A stretch of 64,000 bases of DNA from Arthrobacter sp. NtRootA1 (lineage in GTDB: Bacteria; Actinomycetota; Actinomycetes; Actinomycetales; Micrococcaceae), in NCBI RefSeq assembly GCF_019976975.1, contig NZ_AP024630.1, positions 3,286,001-3,350,000 on the forward strand. The letters run 5' to 3'. The notes below the pieces were generated by a model, which worked only from the letters and a program-made list of their open reading frames with translations, had not been told where the DNA came from and ran no database searches. Within the stretch, counting starts at the first letter, position 1; each line of letters starts with the position of its first letter. Shown piece by piece: positions 49,793-58,573 of this stretch. A program made the translations under genes and the position numbers.

Positions 49793-51634
49793 TCAGTCCT
49801 CTCCTGTGGTGTCCTCGTCGTCGGCGTCCACCTGGGCGGCGGGACCTGTGTGCCGGAGCAGGCCGCGGTAGTTGGCCTGAAGGACCGGCTGCGACTTCTT
49901 TTTCGGGTCCGAGCCGCTGTAGTGCGGGTTCATCCACTTCTTCAGCTCGTACTCGGCGATGGTCGTCTCGGGGGTGGCCATCATCTGGCCGGGGCGGATC
50001 TTCTTGTTCTTGTCCGGACAGTGCCACAGCGGGTCAGGCCGCACGATCGCAACCAGGTCCGTGATGAACTGCTTGTTGCTCACCGGCGACCCCGAGGGCG
50101 AGACGTCTGCGAACCAGGCCTTGTAGAGGTCATAGGTGAAGGTGAAAGGCACCAGGTCCCACACCAGCCGCTCGCGGAACTCTTCCCAGAAGGCGCGCAC
50201 GGGGTCGTTGGCCTCCTTGTACTCGGCCAGGACCACCTTGGTCGCCACCGGCTCGGAGAGCTGGTAGTAGTTGCCCGGGTCGGCTGCGCCGGCGCGGTTG
50301 AGCACGTACCAGAGGGCGTACTCCAGGACCTCGCGGCGCTGGAGGTAGTCGTCCTTGATGTACTTGCGTTCCATGCCGGTGAAGCTCTTGTTGAACGGTA
50401 CGAACAGCTGCCGGCGGTAGAAGCTTTCGGACTTGTCCTTCACGCGCGGGAACTCGTTGAGGCACTGGACCATGAAGCCGAAGAACTGGTAGGCGATCGG
50501 CATCCGGTACTTCCGGTTGATCTGGATGACGTCGTTGGTGACGATCGCCTTCAGGTTGGCCGCTTTGTCGATGAAGGTGCCCACGTCGTTCTCGTCGACG
50601 ATGATCGCGTTGGCGCGCACGAGCGGCTCGAGCGCGAAGTCCTTGCCGAAGTCGCTCAGCGGAATCGAGGTGTGCGAGCGTGGCCCGCACAGGTTGCGCA
50701 TGAGCGAGCACAGCGTGCCCTTGCCGTTGTTGCCCTGTTCTGAATAGAACCAGGCAGTCTTGCCCCAGCTGACGTGCGGCCGGATGATCGCGCCGATGAC
50801 CTCCCAGAGCAGCTCCGGGATACCCTCCTCGTCGGAGAGCTCGCGGATCCAGGACTCGATGTCCCAGACCGAGCCGTCGACAGGGTGGACGATCACCGGG
50901 TTGTCCGGGTCTTCGACGTAGTCGATGTGGCACTTGGCCAGGAACACCAGTGCCGGGTCGAAGGGTACGAGCGACTTGGGTTCGAAGTGGAAGGCCTTGC
51001 CGCCCTCATGGATGTCCCGGGCCTCGCGGCCGTAGTGGAACACGCCGTTGTTCACGGCGATGAGGTCTCTGTGGCTGCACTGGTGCCGGCGCGGGCTGTC
51101 CTCGCGGAGTACTGCCAGGACCTCGGCGAACTCCTTGAGTGTCAGCTGCGTGTTGTAACGGCGCGCCGTGGTGCGGATGTCGTCCTCGCTGGTGGTGTAC
51201 GTGCCGCGGCCCGGGCCGGTGGCCTGGTACATCGCCAGCAGGTCGTACTCGCGGTCAGTGTCCTTGGCGCTGGGGGCGATGCGGATCACGTGGTGCAGGC
51301 TCAACAGGATTTGCGCCACTTGCCAGTAGGTCAGGTGCCGGGCCAGGGGCAGCTTCTCGGCAGCCACCTTGGTCTTGCTGTTCTCGGCCTTGGAGACGCC
51401 GTTCACGATCGCGAGCAGCTGCTTCTCGAGCAGGCGCGGTGCCGGCGGGTCCGACGGGTCGATCAGCTGGAGGTAGACCTCGGTCGCGCGCGTGACTATT
51501 TCGTTTTGCGGGGCGATGTCGCCGCCGTCGGCGAAGTACGTCATGACTTCGGTGAAGGCGTCGGCGACAGGGTTGGTCGAGGGGGTGTCGAAGTCCTCGT
51601 CGAAGACGGGCGTTGGGTCGTCAGGAGTCGTCAT
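49793..51634 (-). CDS. SF3 primase-helicase (D5/P4-type)
   Basis: This 613-residue protein has an N-terminal region without clear primase residues, then a D5_N-like helical part, then an SF3 helicase: Walker A GNNGKGT (301-307), ANAIIVDEND as the B motif, and the C motif within FGFMVQCLNEFP. SF3 proteins open origins and unwind ahead of the fork. An alternative start at GTG 51721 adds 29 residues, and CATAGAGT 8 bp upstream of it could be the -10 of a leaderless transcript. The gene adjoins the iteron-like region, which it probably recognises. Confidence 0.85.
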   Translation of the reverse strand: MTTPDDPTPVFDEDFDTPSTNPVADAFTEVMTYFADGGDIAPQNEIVTRATEVYLQLIDPSDPPAPRLLEKQLLAIVNGVSKAENSKTKVAAEKLPLARHLTYWQVAQILLSLHHVIRIAPSAKDTDREYDLLAMYQATGPGRGTYTTSEDDIRTTARRYNTQLTLKEFAEVLAVLREDSPRRHQCSHRDLIAVNNGVFHYGREARDIHEGGKAFHFEPKSLVPFDPALVFLAKCHIDYVEDPDNPVIVHPVDGSVWDIESWIRELSDEEGIPELLWEVIGAIIRPHVSWGKTAWFYSEQGNNGKGTLCSLMRNLCGPRSHTSIPLSDFGKDFALEPLVRANAIIVDENDVGTFIDKAANLKAIVTNDVIQINRKYRMPIAYQFFGFMVQCLNEFPRVKDKSESFYRRQLFVPFNKSFTGMERKYIKDDYLQRREVLEYALWYVLNRAGAADPGNYYQLSEPVATKVVLAEYKEANDPVRAFWEEFRERLVWDLVPFTFTYDLYKAWFADVSPSGSPVSNKQFITDLVAIVRPDPLWHCPDKNKKIRPGQMMATPETTIAEYELKKWMNPHYSGSDPKKKSQPVLQANYRGLLRHTGPAAQVDADDEDTTGED

Positions 51635-51883
51635 GCTGCTGTCTTTCTCGATCGCGTCGAGTACCTGCCGGCAATGAGTGGGAAGCCGATTGGTCTCGTA
51701 ATCGAATAGGAACGTGCTCACGACTCTATGCCATCCGAATGGTCTTTCGCAACGAGTCGACTGATAGCCGACTCATGGTCCGACAGAGGTCCCGGGTGGT
51801 ACCCGGGTGGGGCTCGGAGGGGTCGCGCGCGAGACCCGGAGGTCACGGCGACACGACGAGAGCGTGCGGTCTGGAATGAGAAA

Positions 51884-51920
51884 CAGCGGCTCCGGGGGCG
51901 TATGCCCCACGGAGCCGCTG
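51884..51920. terminator. Hairpin in the intergenic region
   Basis: CAGCGGCTCCG pairs with CGGAGCCGCTG, and the loop has GGGGC and GCCCC. GAGAA and TTCTC extend the outer pairing. It lies between the primase-helicase gene and the iteron-like repeats and could insulate them. Confidence 0.55.
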
Positions 51921-52073
51921 GCTTCTCATGCTCGAGCACTCCCCCGCGGGCGGCGTGAGCCGCCCGACCCCCTGGTCGGGGTTCGGGGAGTTCTTCCGAC
52001 CGGCCGGCCGGGAACCTCCAGAGCCGGGATCCGGCTGCAGCAGCGAGCCGGTATACCCCCTATGGGTATCGGA

Positions 52074-52499
52074 AGGTGTACCACTTGACGTGGTACACCT
52101 GTTTCCCCTGGTCAGTCGGGGATTTCAGGACTTCGCCAAACGGGGTGTACCACATGGAGATTTGCACGTGGTACAGGCGTTGGCCCTGGTCAGACGGGCT
52201 TTATATACCCCCTGTACCACTTGTACCACTAAATAAAGACTAGATATACGCGCATGGGGATAAGAGCTCTTACTGGCTGGATGACCGATCGGAGGCGTCC
52301 TTCGCGCACATATGTAAACGCTCGGAATCTGGTGGTACTCGTGGTACACCTGCCGAAAACGCTGATCTGCCAAGGCAATACGGCGTACCACGTCCGCTCG
52401 GGCACGTGGTACAGACTCCCTCGGCCGTGGTCGCCTGACCCGCCGTTTGAGCAGGCCAGCACTGGGATCGGGAGGTGTACCACGACATGTGGTACACCT
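52074..52499. repeat. Iteron-like inverted repeats, candidate replication origin
   Basis: AGGTGTACCAC and its complement GTGGTACACCT form six clusters. Perfect 11-bp pairs with 5-base spacers lie at 52074-52100 and 52473-52499. Other paired sites lie at 52143-52177 and 52385-52412, with two direct copies of TGTACCAC at 52213-52229 and two of GTGGTAC at 52331-52351. Between them lies an AT-rich block (about 52200-52250). Repeats plus an AT-rich stretch beside a replication helicase gene are typical of a plasmid origin. No real gene is visible from 51722 to 52840. Confidence 0.7.
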
Positions 52500-52748
52500 C
52501 GGCGCTGCGTCCTCCCGCGCAGCGGAGCATCAGGCCCTGACGGCCCTGACGGGAGCGATCGCGATGGGTCCGGCGTCCTGGTCGACCGGGCTTCCGAGTT
52601 ATTCTGAGTGATTCGAGACAGGCCTTCGAATGGTCGCCGGAATGGGATGCCGACTGCATTGCACATGATGAATCGACACTGATAGAGTGGGCATCGGTGT
52701 TAGGGCCAGGAACCGTCACCAGGCGTTGTTGTCACAGGAACGTGAAAA

Positions 52749-52800
52749 CAGAAAGGCCGGAGAAGCATCCCCGTGGGAAGGGAGCTCTCCGGCCTTTCTG
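52749..52800. terminator. Terminator
   Basis: CAGAAAGGCCGGAGA pairs completely with TCTCCGGCCTTTCTG around a 22-base loop. It lies 41 bases downstream of the leftward gene ending at 52841 and flanks the origin region. Confidence 0.78.
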
Positions 52801-52840
52801 CGCGTTCACGCTGGTGCGAGGCCCTGGGTGCGCCGACCGC

Positions 52841-53251
52841 CTAGAAGGCGGCCGCGCTGCGGCCTCGCCGGTATCCCGCATTGGGGGACTCGGGTATGTG
52901 GGCACGGACCCGGTGGCCGTCCTCGACGGCGTACAGGATCTCGTAGGTGATGGAGACGTTGCGGTTGCAGGGCATCACACCCTGCCTCCGGCGCATCTCG
53001 AGCTTGCGGAAGCCAGCGACGGACTCGGCGCGTTCGAAGAAGCGGGCGAGCATCTCGCGGGCGCGTTCGTGCGCCTGCTCCGCCGTGCGGCCGCTGGTGC
53101 TCATGGTGAAGAAGTGCATGGACCCTCGATCGAAGGTCGGCCTCTCACCGGTGTCGAAGTCGCTGGCGAACCGCGCGCGGCGCACTTCGCTGCCGCTGGG
53201 GCGCACGAGCCGGCCTTGCGCGTCATACGTGCACTTGTTGACGACTGCCAT
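52841..53251 (-). CDS. Small hypothetical protein
   Basis: This 136-residue protein starts at ATG 53251 behind GAGGAGGTGG. It has RTAEQAHERAREMLARFFER as a helix and VSITYEILYAVEDGHRVRA as a beta segment; the C terminus is Arg-rich. No family is recognised. Confidence 0.72.
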   Translation of the reverse strand: MAVVNKCTYDAQGRLVRPSGSEVRRARFASDFDTGERPTFDRGSMHFFTMSTSGRTAEQAHERAREMLARFFERAESVAGFRKLEMRRRQGVMPCNRNVSITYEILYAVEDGHRVRAHIPESPNAGYRRGRSAAAF

Positions 53252-53339
53252 GGTGGATCCACCTCCTCTCAGGTCTGGCTGACGAAAATCCTTCAGCCAA
53301 TCCCCCGGTGACCGGATCACCCCGGTCACCCGAGAGCAG

Positions 53340-53388
53340 GCCCTCCGGAGCGACCGTCGGCCCACGGCCGAAAGGTCGCCCGGAGGGC
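53340..53388 (-). terminator. Terminator after the CPBP gene
   Basis: GCCCTCCGG pairs with CCGGAGGGC, with inner GCGACC/GGTCGC pairing and a loop containing CGGCC/GGCCG. It lies 34 bases beyond the stop at 53422. Confidence 0.7.
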
Positions 53389-53421
53389 ACCAGCGTCAGT
53401 CCTGCACATTGAGCCCGGCCG

Positions 53422-54246
53422 CTATGCGGCCTGTGGCTCGTTTTCCCTGCCTTCTTCCCCGCCGGCTTCCCTGTCGTCTTGTGCAGGCCCGGGCGCGGGT
53501 GCCGCCATGCGGTACACCGCCAGGGCGCACGCGAGGAACGCCGCGGTCATCAGCAGCGCTGAGACGGGGTTCGCCAGTGCGCCCAGCAGCTGGGCGGGGA
53601 CAAGGACGGCCGTGAGGTTGAAGGCCAGGTGGAGCAGCACGCACGGCCACAGGACGCGGGTGCGTTCGTAGACCAGCGCCAGCAGCACCGCCAGGGGCAG
53701 CGTGGCAGCAAACTGGACGACGTTGGCGTGCAGCAGGCTGAAGCCCGCGGCGGTGACGAGCACCGCCGCGACGATGCCGACCCTGCGCCGCAGCAGCGGG
53801 TAGAGCAGGCCGCGGAAAAGCATCTCCTCGGCCACCGGCGCTGCCACCAGTGCGAGCAGGAGGGCCACGACGGGACCGGCGTCTGTCCTGGCTCGGGTCG
53901 ATTCATCGAATCCCGCCGAGCCGCCCAGGGTATAGAGCCACAGGGCCAGGGACTGGCCGGCGAAGAACGCCAGAGCCAGGCACCCAAGCACCGTTCGGGT
54001 AAAGCGCGGTGTTCCGGACATCGGTCGGACCGTTGGCGCGTTGGCGAACCACCGGGGCCGGAAGAGCCTGGCAGCGCCGACGAGCAGCGCCACCAGGCCT
54101 CCGAGCACCGCCGTACCCAGGACGGGCTCGCCGACCACGGAAACTACGGCAAGGCCAAGTCCCAGGTAGGCGGCGAGCACGCCGAGGGGCACGAGGACAC
54201 ACCACGCGATGGAGACGAGCCGGGACTTGATGGGTGGAGCGGGCAT
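53422..54246 (-). CDS. CPBP-family intramembrane metalloprotease
   Basis: This 274-residue protein has about seven membrane segments and the CPBP (CAAX-protease/Abi) motifs: PVAEEMLFRGLLYPLLRRR (the EExxxR motif), FSLLHAN (His) and LHLAFNLTAV (HxxxN). Family members include proteases linked to bacteriocin self-immunity and abortive infection-like functions. It is next to the RecJ-like gene, which starts upstream on the same strand and ends 20 bp before it. The target is unknown. Confidence 0.88.
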   Translation of the reverse strand: MPAPPIKSRLVSIAWCVLVPLGVLAAYLGLGLAVVSVVGEPVLGTAVLGGLVALLVGAARLFRPRWFANAPTVRPMSGTPRFTRTVLGCLALAFFAGQSLALWLYTLGGSAGFDESTRARTDAGPVVALLLALVAAPVAEEMLFRGLLYPLLRRRVGIVAAVLVTAAGFSLLHANVVQFAATLPLAVLLALVYERTRVLWPCVLLHLAFNLTAVLVPAQLLGALANPVSALLMTAAFLACALAVYRMAAPAPGPAQDDREAGGEEGRENEPQAA

Positions 54247-54265
54247 CCCCGCCTCCTTTCCGTGG

Positions 54266-56191
54266 TCAGACAGACGCGGGGATCTGCTCTTCGATGACGG
54301 CCTGGACGCGGGTCTCGCCGCGGAAGGTGTTCAGCTGCAGCTTCGCGATGAAACGCAGCGTTCCGACCTCGGTGCGGCTGGCCGACCGCGTCAGAGCCGA
54401 AATCTCCGGCTCCTTCTCCTCGGCGACGTTCCACCACAGGCAGGACAGCCCGGACCTGGTGACCAGCCGCAGGTGCTTCTTGCACAGGCGGCACACGCGG
54501 TAGCCGCGGGCGTTGGTCATCAGGTTGGCGTCGGTGCGCTCATGGCCGCAGTCAGTATCGGAACCGATCCGGTCCACCCGCAGCCCGAGGGGCTCGACAG
54601 CGATTTCGACCACCGGCTCGACGAAGCCGTGGCCGAAGGGCCGCAGCGCTTCCACACGCCGGACGAAGCCGACCAGAGGCTCCAGGTCGTCCACGCCAGC
54701 ATCGCAGTCCCGGTCCGGGCCCAGGACCAGGTCGGCCCGGCGCTCATCCTGGACGACAGCCAGCAGGGCAACCTGCGTGGCCTCCCGCAATGCTTCGACC
54801 AGACCGTCGAGCAGTTCCGCCCGGTCGACCTTGACGCCGCAGGCCTGCTGGTGGCCGATGGCGCGCATGCCGTCCTGGTGCTCGAGCGTGTCGATGATGC
54901 CGAACCACGACGGTGCCCGGCCGGAGCCCCCGACGTAGTCATCCGGCCCGGCGGGACGGTTGAGCACGACGACCGGGTGGCCGTGGCGCTCCATCAGCCG
55001 GTTGGCGAGCAGACCGTACATGCCCGGGTAGGCCTCGGAGAAGTAGACCCAGGGGGCCAGCGGCTGATCACCCTCCTCGAGCTCCTGGGTGTGGACCTCG
55101 ACAAGCTCCTTGCGGCTCTCGTTGGTCGCGATGACCTGGTGTGCCGCCTCGAGCATCAAGTCCTGGTCAGGCGCGGTGAACACGCCGAAGCACGGTGCGA
55201 GCGGGTCGCCCGTGCGGCGCGGGGAGTTCATCGCCGGCGCGAGGTAGAACCCGTAGAAGCCCTCGTCGATGCTGTCGATGTCGCGGACCTTGCCTGCCTG
55301 GCCGAAAGCCTTCAGCAGGACCGCGAAGCCCTCGAAGGCCCGGACGAAGGCCGGGTGGTGCGGGTCGACGCGCAGCAGCTGCATCAGCGTCGACTGCCCG
55401 ACGTCGATCGCCTCGGGGTCCGGGTCGAAGCCCCAGGGGGTCGGGACCGTGCGCGGCGCGGGCGCGTACAGCAGCCGTGCGATGGACAGCGAGTCGCGCA
55501 CCAGCTGCCGGTTCTCGTACAGCACGGGCATGACGTCGGAGACGGTGCCCAGGCCGGCGAACAGGCGCAGCAGGCGGATCTCCCAGAGCTTCTCCGGCCG
55601 GTGGACGCGGGCATAGGCCTCCAACACCTGATAGAGCACGTGCGCGCCGCAGATGCCGGTGTTGGCGTAGGTCTCGTCCATCCGACAGGGGTCGACGGTG
55701 ACGTCGGCGCTCGAACCGGGTTCGAGCTCCTCGTGGTGGTCGGTGACCAGGGTTTTCCATCCCAGAGCCCGGGCGGCGGCGATCCCGCGGTGGGAGTTCA
55801 CTCCCCCGTCGCAGGTCAGCAGGACCTTGGTGTCCGGCCACGTCGCGGCGATCTCTGCGATGTCCTCGGGCGTGAGGTCGTGGCCGCGGCGGTAGTCGGG
55901 CACGTGCAGCTCGACGTCGAAGCCGAGCTCTGACAGTCCGGCGTAGCCGAGCACACCGGAGGAGATCCCGTCCATGTCGAAGTCAGGGGCGATGGTGACC
56001 TTCTGGCCGGCGGCCCGGGCGTCTTCCAGGGCTTCGACCATCTCGGCCAGGCCCAGGAGCTCGTCGTGTTCAGCTGATTCGATCTCGCGGAGGTATTCGT
56101 CGGTCCAGCCGCGGCGCTGGCACATCAGGGCGAACAGGTCGACGCCGTCGTCCGTCAGTGGATGGTCGTCGACGGTCTGGAGAATGGTCAT
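54266..56191 (-). CDS. RecJ-like DHH exonuclease with zinc-finger insertion
   Basis: This 641-residue protein has the DHH motifs APDFDMDG (Asp70, 72, 74), TCDGG and VTDHHEE (Asp151, His152, His153), a DHHA1-like region with GGSGRAPSWFG, and a terminal OB-like segment (FIAKLQLNTFRGETRVQAVI). RecJ degrades single-stranded DNA 5' to 3'. A zinc-finger-like element (CGHERTDANLMTNARGYRVC plus CRLCKKH) is inserted just before that last segment, which is not usual for RecJ. Start ATG 56191 follows the CATTCGA element. It would process the element's DNA during repair or replication. Confidence 0.87.
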   Translation of the reverse strand: MTILQTVDDHPLTDDGVDLFALMCQRRGWTDEYLREIESAEHDELLGLAEMVEALEDARAAGQKVTIAPDFDMDGISSGVLGYAGLSELGFDVELHVPDYRRGHDLTPEDIAEIAATWPDTKVLLTCDGGVNSHRGIAAARALGWKTLVTDHHEELEPGSSADVTVDPCRMDETYANTGICGAHVLYQVLEAYARVHRPEKLWEIRLLRLFAGLGTVSDVMPVLYENRQLVRDSLSIARLLYAPAPRTVPTPWGFDPDPEAIDVGQSTLMQLLRVDPHHPAFVRAFEGFAVLLKAFGQAGKVRDIDSIDEGFYGFYLAPAMNSPRRTGDPLAPCFGVFTAPDQDLMLEAAHQVIATNESRKELVEVHTQELEEGDQPLAPWVYFSEAYPGMYGLLANRLMERHGHPVVVLNRPAGPDDYVGGSGRAPSWFGIIDTLEHQDGMRAIGHQQACGVKVDRAELLDGLVEALREATQVALLAVVQDERRADLVLGPDRDCDAGVDDLEPLVGFVRRVEALRPFGHGFVEPVVEIAVEPLGLRVDRIGSDTDCGHERTDANLMTNARGYRVCRLCKKHLRLVTRSGLSCLWWNVAEEKEPEISALTRSASRTEVGTLRFIAKLQLNTFRGETRVQAVIEEQIPASV

Positions 56192-56397
56192 GGTGGGGGC
56201 CTCTCGATCGTGTCGAATGGTCGGTTTACAGGGGTGGGGAAAGGCACGCACTGGCAGTGTGATTTTAGCAGTGCCGCGGGTTTATTATGCTGGTATAGCA
56301 GCGTTTTCGGCCTATGATGAAGGCATTCGAAAGATCTGTCGTTCTGGCGTGCCCAAAGACTTCTCTAAGGTGGTTCGGATCGTCTACCATTCAAGAC

Positions 56398-56733
56398 ATG
56401 GCTATTCGAAATATTGTGGAGTCGGACATCAGTGGCAAGCCGGATGCTGCCACAGTCACCTTCGGACTGGGCGACACCTGGTTCGAGATAGACCTGACCG
56501 ACGAAGAGCGCAAAGAGCTTGAGAAGAATCTCAAGGAATACATCAGTAAGGGTCGAAAGGCCACTAAGAAGGGCGAGAAGAAGCGACTCGTGCCCGAGAC
56601 GACGCCCGAGGAACGCGAGGAGATCCGTAAATGGGCGCGCGAGAACGGTCATGAAGTGCCCGAGTTCGGTCGCATTCCGAAAGCTGTCATGAAGGCCCAC
56701 GATGAGGCACACGGCATCGAGCGGACTCTCTAG
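56398..56733 (+). CDS. Lsr2-family nucleoid protein
   Basis: This 111-residue protein has the Lsr2 N-terminal oligomerisation region (VTFGLGDTWFEIDLTDEERK, LEKNLKEYI) and the C-terminal DNA-binding region EEIRKWARENGHEVPEFGR then IPKAVMKAHDEAH. In Lsr2 the AT-hook-like DNA contact is an RGR triplet; here it is Phe-Gly-Arg (90-92). Lsr2 silences AT-rich DNA. The changed contact may lower affinity or change specificity. It is monocistronic and divergent from the RecJ-like gene. Confidence 0.9.
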   Translation: MAIRNIVESDISGKPDAATVTFGLGDTWFEIDLTDEERKELEKNLKEYISKGRKATKKGEKKRLVPETTPEEREEIRKWARENGHEVPEFGRIPKAVMKAHDEAHGIERTL

Positions 56734-56800
56734 CCCACCCTTTCCGCAGTCTTTCGGGCCATACCGGAGAGATTTCCGGCCACCTATTCGAATCAAGGAT

Positions 56801-56834
56801 CAACAGCCCTGCAGCACCAGCTGCAGGGCTGTTG
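56801..56834. terminator. Terminator between convergent genes
   Basis: CAACAGCCCTGCAG pairs completely with CTGCAGGGCTGTTG around a 6-base loop. It separates the Lsr2 gene from the convergent SLOG gene. Confidence 0.8.
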
Positions 56835-56856
56835 TCATGTCCGGGGTGTGCACTTG

Positions 56857-57345
56857 TCAGAACGGAGGCAGGCGCGGGTGGATGATGTCTTCGACCTCGA
56901 TGCTTGCAGCCAGGGCGCGGGAGCGGGCGTGCACGGTGCCATGTGAGAAGTGCCCTGGCGTTCCGGGCATCAGCTGCTGCTGGCCGGTGCGTTGATCGCA
57001 CTTGCTGCAAAGGTCCAGGAAGGCGGCGACACGGACCTGCGCTCCCCCGGCGCGGATGGCGACGAGGGCATCGACCATCCGTTGGTTCCGGGTGAAGCCC
57101 GCCGCCTTGGGCTCAGCGCTCCAGTCGGCCGGGAACTCAATTACTTCGAAGCCTGCAGCCCGCCACAGCCGCTCGGCCATGGCGTCAGCACCCTTGGGAC
57201 AGTGCCCTGAGAGGAGCACGGGTCGGGCGACCGCAGACGGTCCCCAGGCTCTCCAGGCCTCGTTCAAAGCCGCCTTCATGGCCTCCGCGGCGTCCCAGGT
57301 CCGGGAACCGGTCACGAGCAGGGCATGGCTGAATCCACTGGTCAT
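56857..57345 (-). CDS. SLOG-family (DUF2493/YspA-like) protein
   Basis: This 162-residue protein has the Rossmann-like SLOG motifs: LLVTGSRTW, VLLSGHCPKGADAMAERLW and FTRNQRMVDAL. Proteins of this type bind nucleotides or related ligands and are common on phages and plasmids. A cluster with CSKCDQ and HFSHGTVHAR follows. Its ATG 57345 has GGGAGG at the right distance and overlaps a tiny upstream ORF's stop. Confidence 0.85.
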   Translation of the reverse strand: MTSGFSHALLVTGSRTWDAAEAMKAALNEAWRAWGPSAVARPVLLSGHCPKGADAMAERLWRAAGFEVIEFPADWSAEPKAAGFTRNQRMVDALVAIRAGGAQVRVAAFLDLCSKCDQRTGQQQLMPGTPGHFSHGTVHARSRALAASIEVEDIIHPRLPPF

Positions 57346-57446
57346 CGCGATGCCTCCCGGCTGGTCATCTTGGTTATCGGCATAGATCCTGCTGAGGCCG
57401 CCGCGGTGGCAGTCCGGATTGTGATACTCGTCTGTCGCTGCATCAT
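57342..57446 (-). CDS. Possible 34-residue small ORF coupled to the SLOG gene
   Basis: ATG 57446 behind AGAGGA opens a 34-codon ORF (begins MMQRQTSITIRTATAAASAG) whose stop overlaps the next start (ATGA). The same stretch is also open in the SLOG gene's own frame, so it could be part of an extension of that protein. Low support. Confidence 0.3.
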   Translation of the reverse strand: MMQRQTSITIRTATAAASAGSMPITKMTSREASR

Positions 57447-57513
57447 TCGCGTCCTCTTTCGCCGCAATGTTTTCCGAAATGATTCCCGGTGTTCCTTCTC
57501 AGTCGGCAGGTCA

Positions 57514-57846
57514 CTAGGCGGCAGCTGCCGACGCCTGGGCACTGTTGACCCTGGCGACGCCGCGTTCGTAATGGATTGCCACCCGGACCTTCCGGTCCTC
57601 GCTGAGCGGTGCGACGTGAAGGGTGTATCCACCGTCCATGTCGCGCTCGAGGTAGGCGACGCAGACCGTGCCGCTCTCTTCATCGTCGAAGTCGACCTTG
57701 CCAAAGCTCTCCGCCGGAGTCGCCGCAGTGACTCGCTCTCCGTAGGGGATCCACGGCTTGGCCTCGCACCTGGCTCCGGTGTCGTAGGGCGAGAGCTGCG
57801 GCTGTGGTCGGCGTGCGGACCTGGATGCCTTCCGGGCGTGTGTCAT
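57514..57846 (-). CDS. Small hypothetical protein
   Basis: This 110-residue protein starts at ATG 57846. A basic N-terminal tail is followed by acidic beta-rich sequence (KVDFDDEESGTVCVAYLERD). No domain is recognised. It probably shares a promoter with the SLOG gene downstream. Confidence 0.7.
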   Translation of the reverse strand: MTHARKASRSARRPQPQLSPYDTGARCEAKPWIPYGERVTAATPAESFGKVDFDDEESGTVCVAYLERDMDGGYTLHVAPLSEDRKVRVAIHYERGVARVNSAQASAAAA

Positions 57847-58392
57847 GACGATGCCTCTTCTGTTTCTCGGGATGCAGGTGTCGGGCATCGAGTGCAGGTC
57901 CCGCCAGGGGTCCGCGGAGACTCGATGTACGGTCCAGCTCCCGTGCCAGCTCCGCTGGCCTGACGGCCCACTGGTGAACCATGTCGGGAACTGCTCCGAC
58001 TGGGCCGCGCAGCGGGCCGGCCGACGGGCCGTCCTCCTCGGACAAACCTGGTGCGCAGCGCCAGGTGATCCACCGCCTGGCTGCACCCTTTGCCGCGTCG
58101 TCCACCTGTGGACAAATGCGGCGGGGCAGGCGGGGGCGTCCTCCACTCAAGCGCAGCGCTGGGCATAGCCGGAGGGAGCGCAGCGACTGACGGACCGGCG
58201 AGCGAAGCGAGCGGTGGAACCTGTCGGCTATGCCGACCAACAGCGTCTCGAAGCGCAGCGAGAGACCGGAGCGAAGCGGAGGGTCCGCAGGACCGCTGTT
58301 GCCAGGTTCCCTTATGCCCTTTTCCTCTCTTGCCGCCATTTCGCCATTCCACGGCTGGAGCGTTAGCGGAAGCCTGGAATATCACGGGAAAC

Positions 58393-58573
58393 GACCCGTA
58401 CGCCCTTGACCCGTACACCCCCTCTTCATCCGCGCAGCGGGTGTACGGGTCACGTCGTTTCCGCTGGATTTACGGGCTTTTGGGTGTACAGCCCTTTTGC
58501 CGTCCGCTGCAACGCCGTACGGGTGCAATCGTCCGCATCACCGCGAGGCACGAGCGGGTACCCGTACGGGTCC
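58393..58573. repeat. CCCGTAC/GTACGGG repeat cluster
   Basis: GACCCGTAC followed by GCCC or ACCC occurs as direct copies at 58393-58405 and 58408-58420, and inverted as GGGTGTACGGGTC at 58439-58451. Further degenerate copies lie at about 58514-58525 and 58556-58573. A wider inverted arrangement with GGAAACGAC and GTCGTTTCC flanks the first three. It looks like a protein-binding array, possibly a second partition or transfer site. Confidence 0.6.

Noticed and set aside
52074..52499. CRISPR array
   Set aside because: Repeats are short, paired in inverted orientation and irregularly spaced, with no uniform spacers or cas genes.
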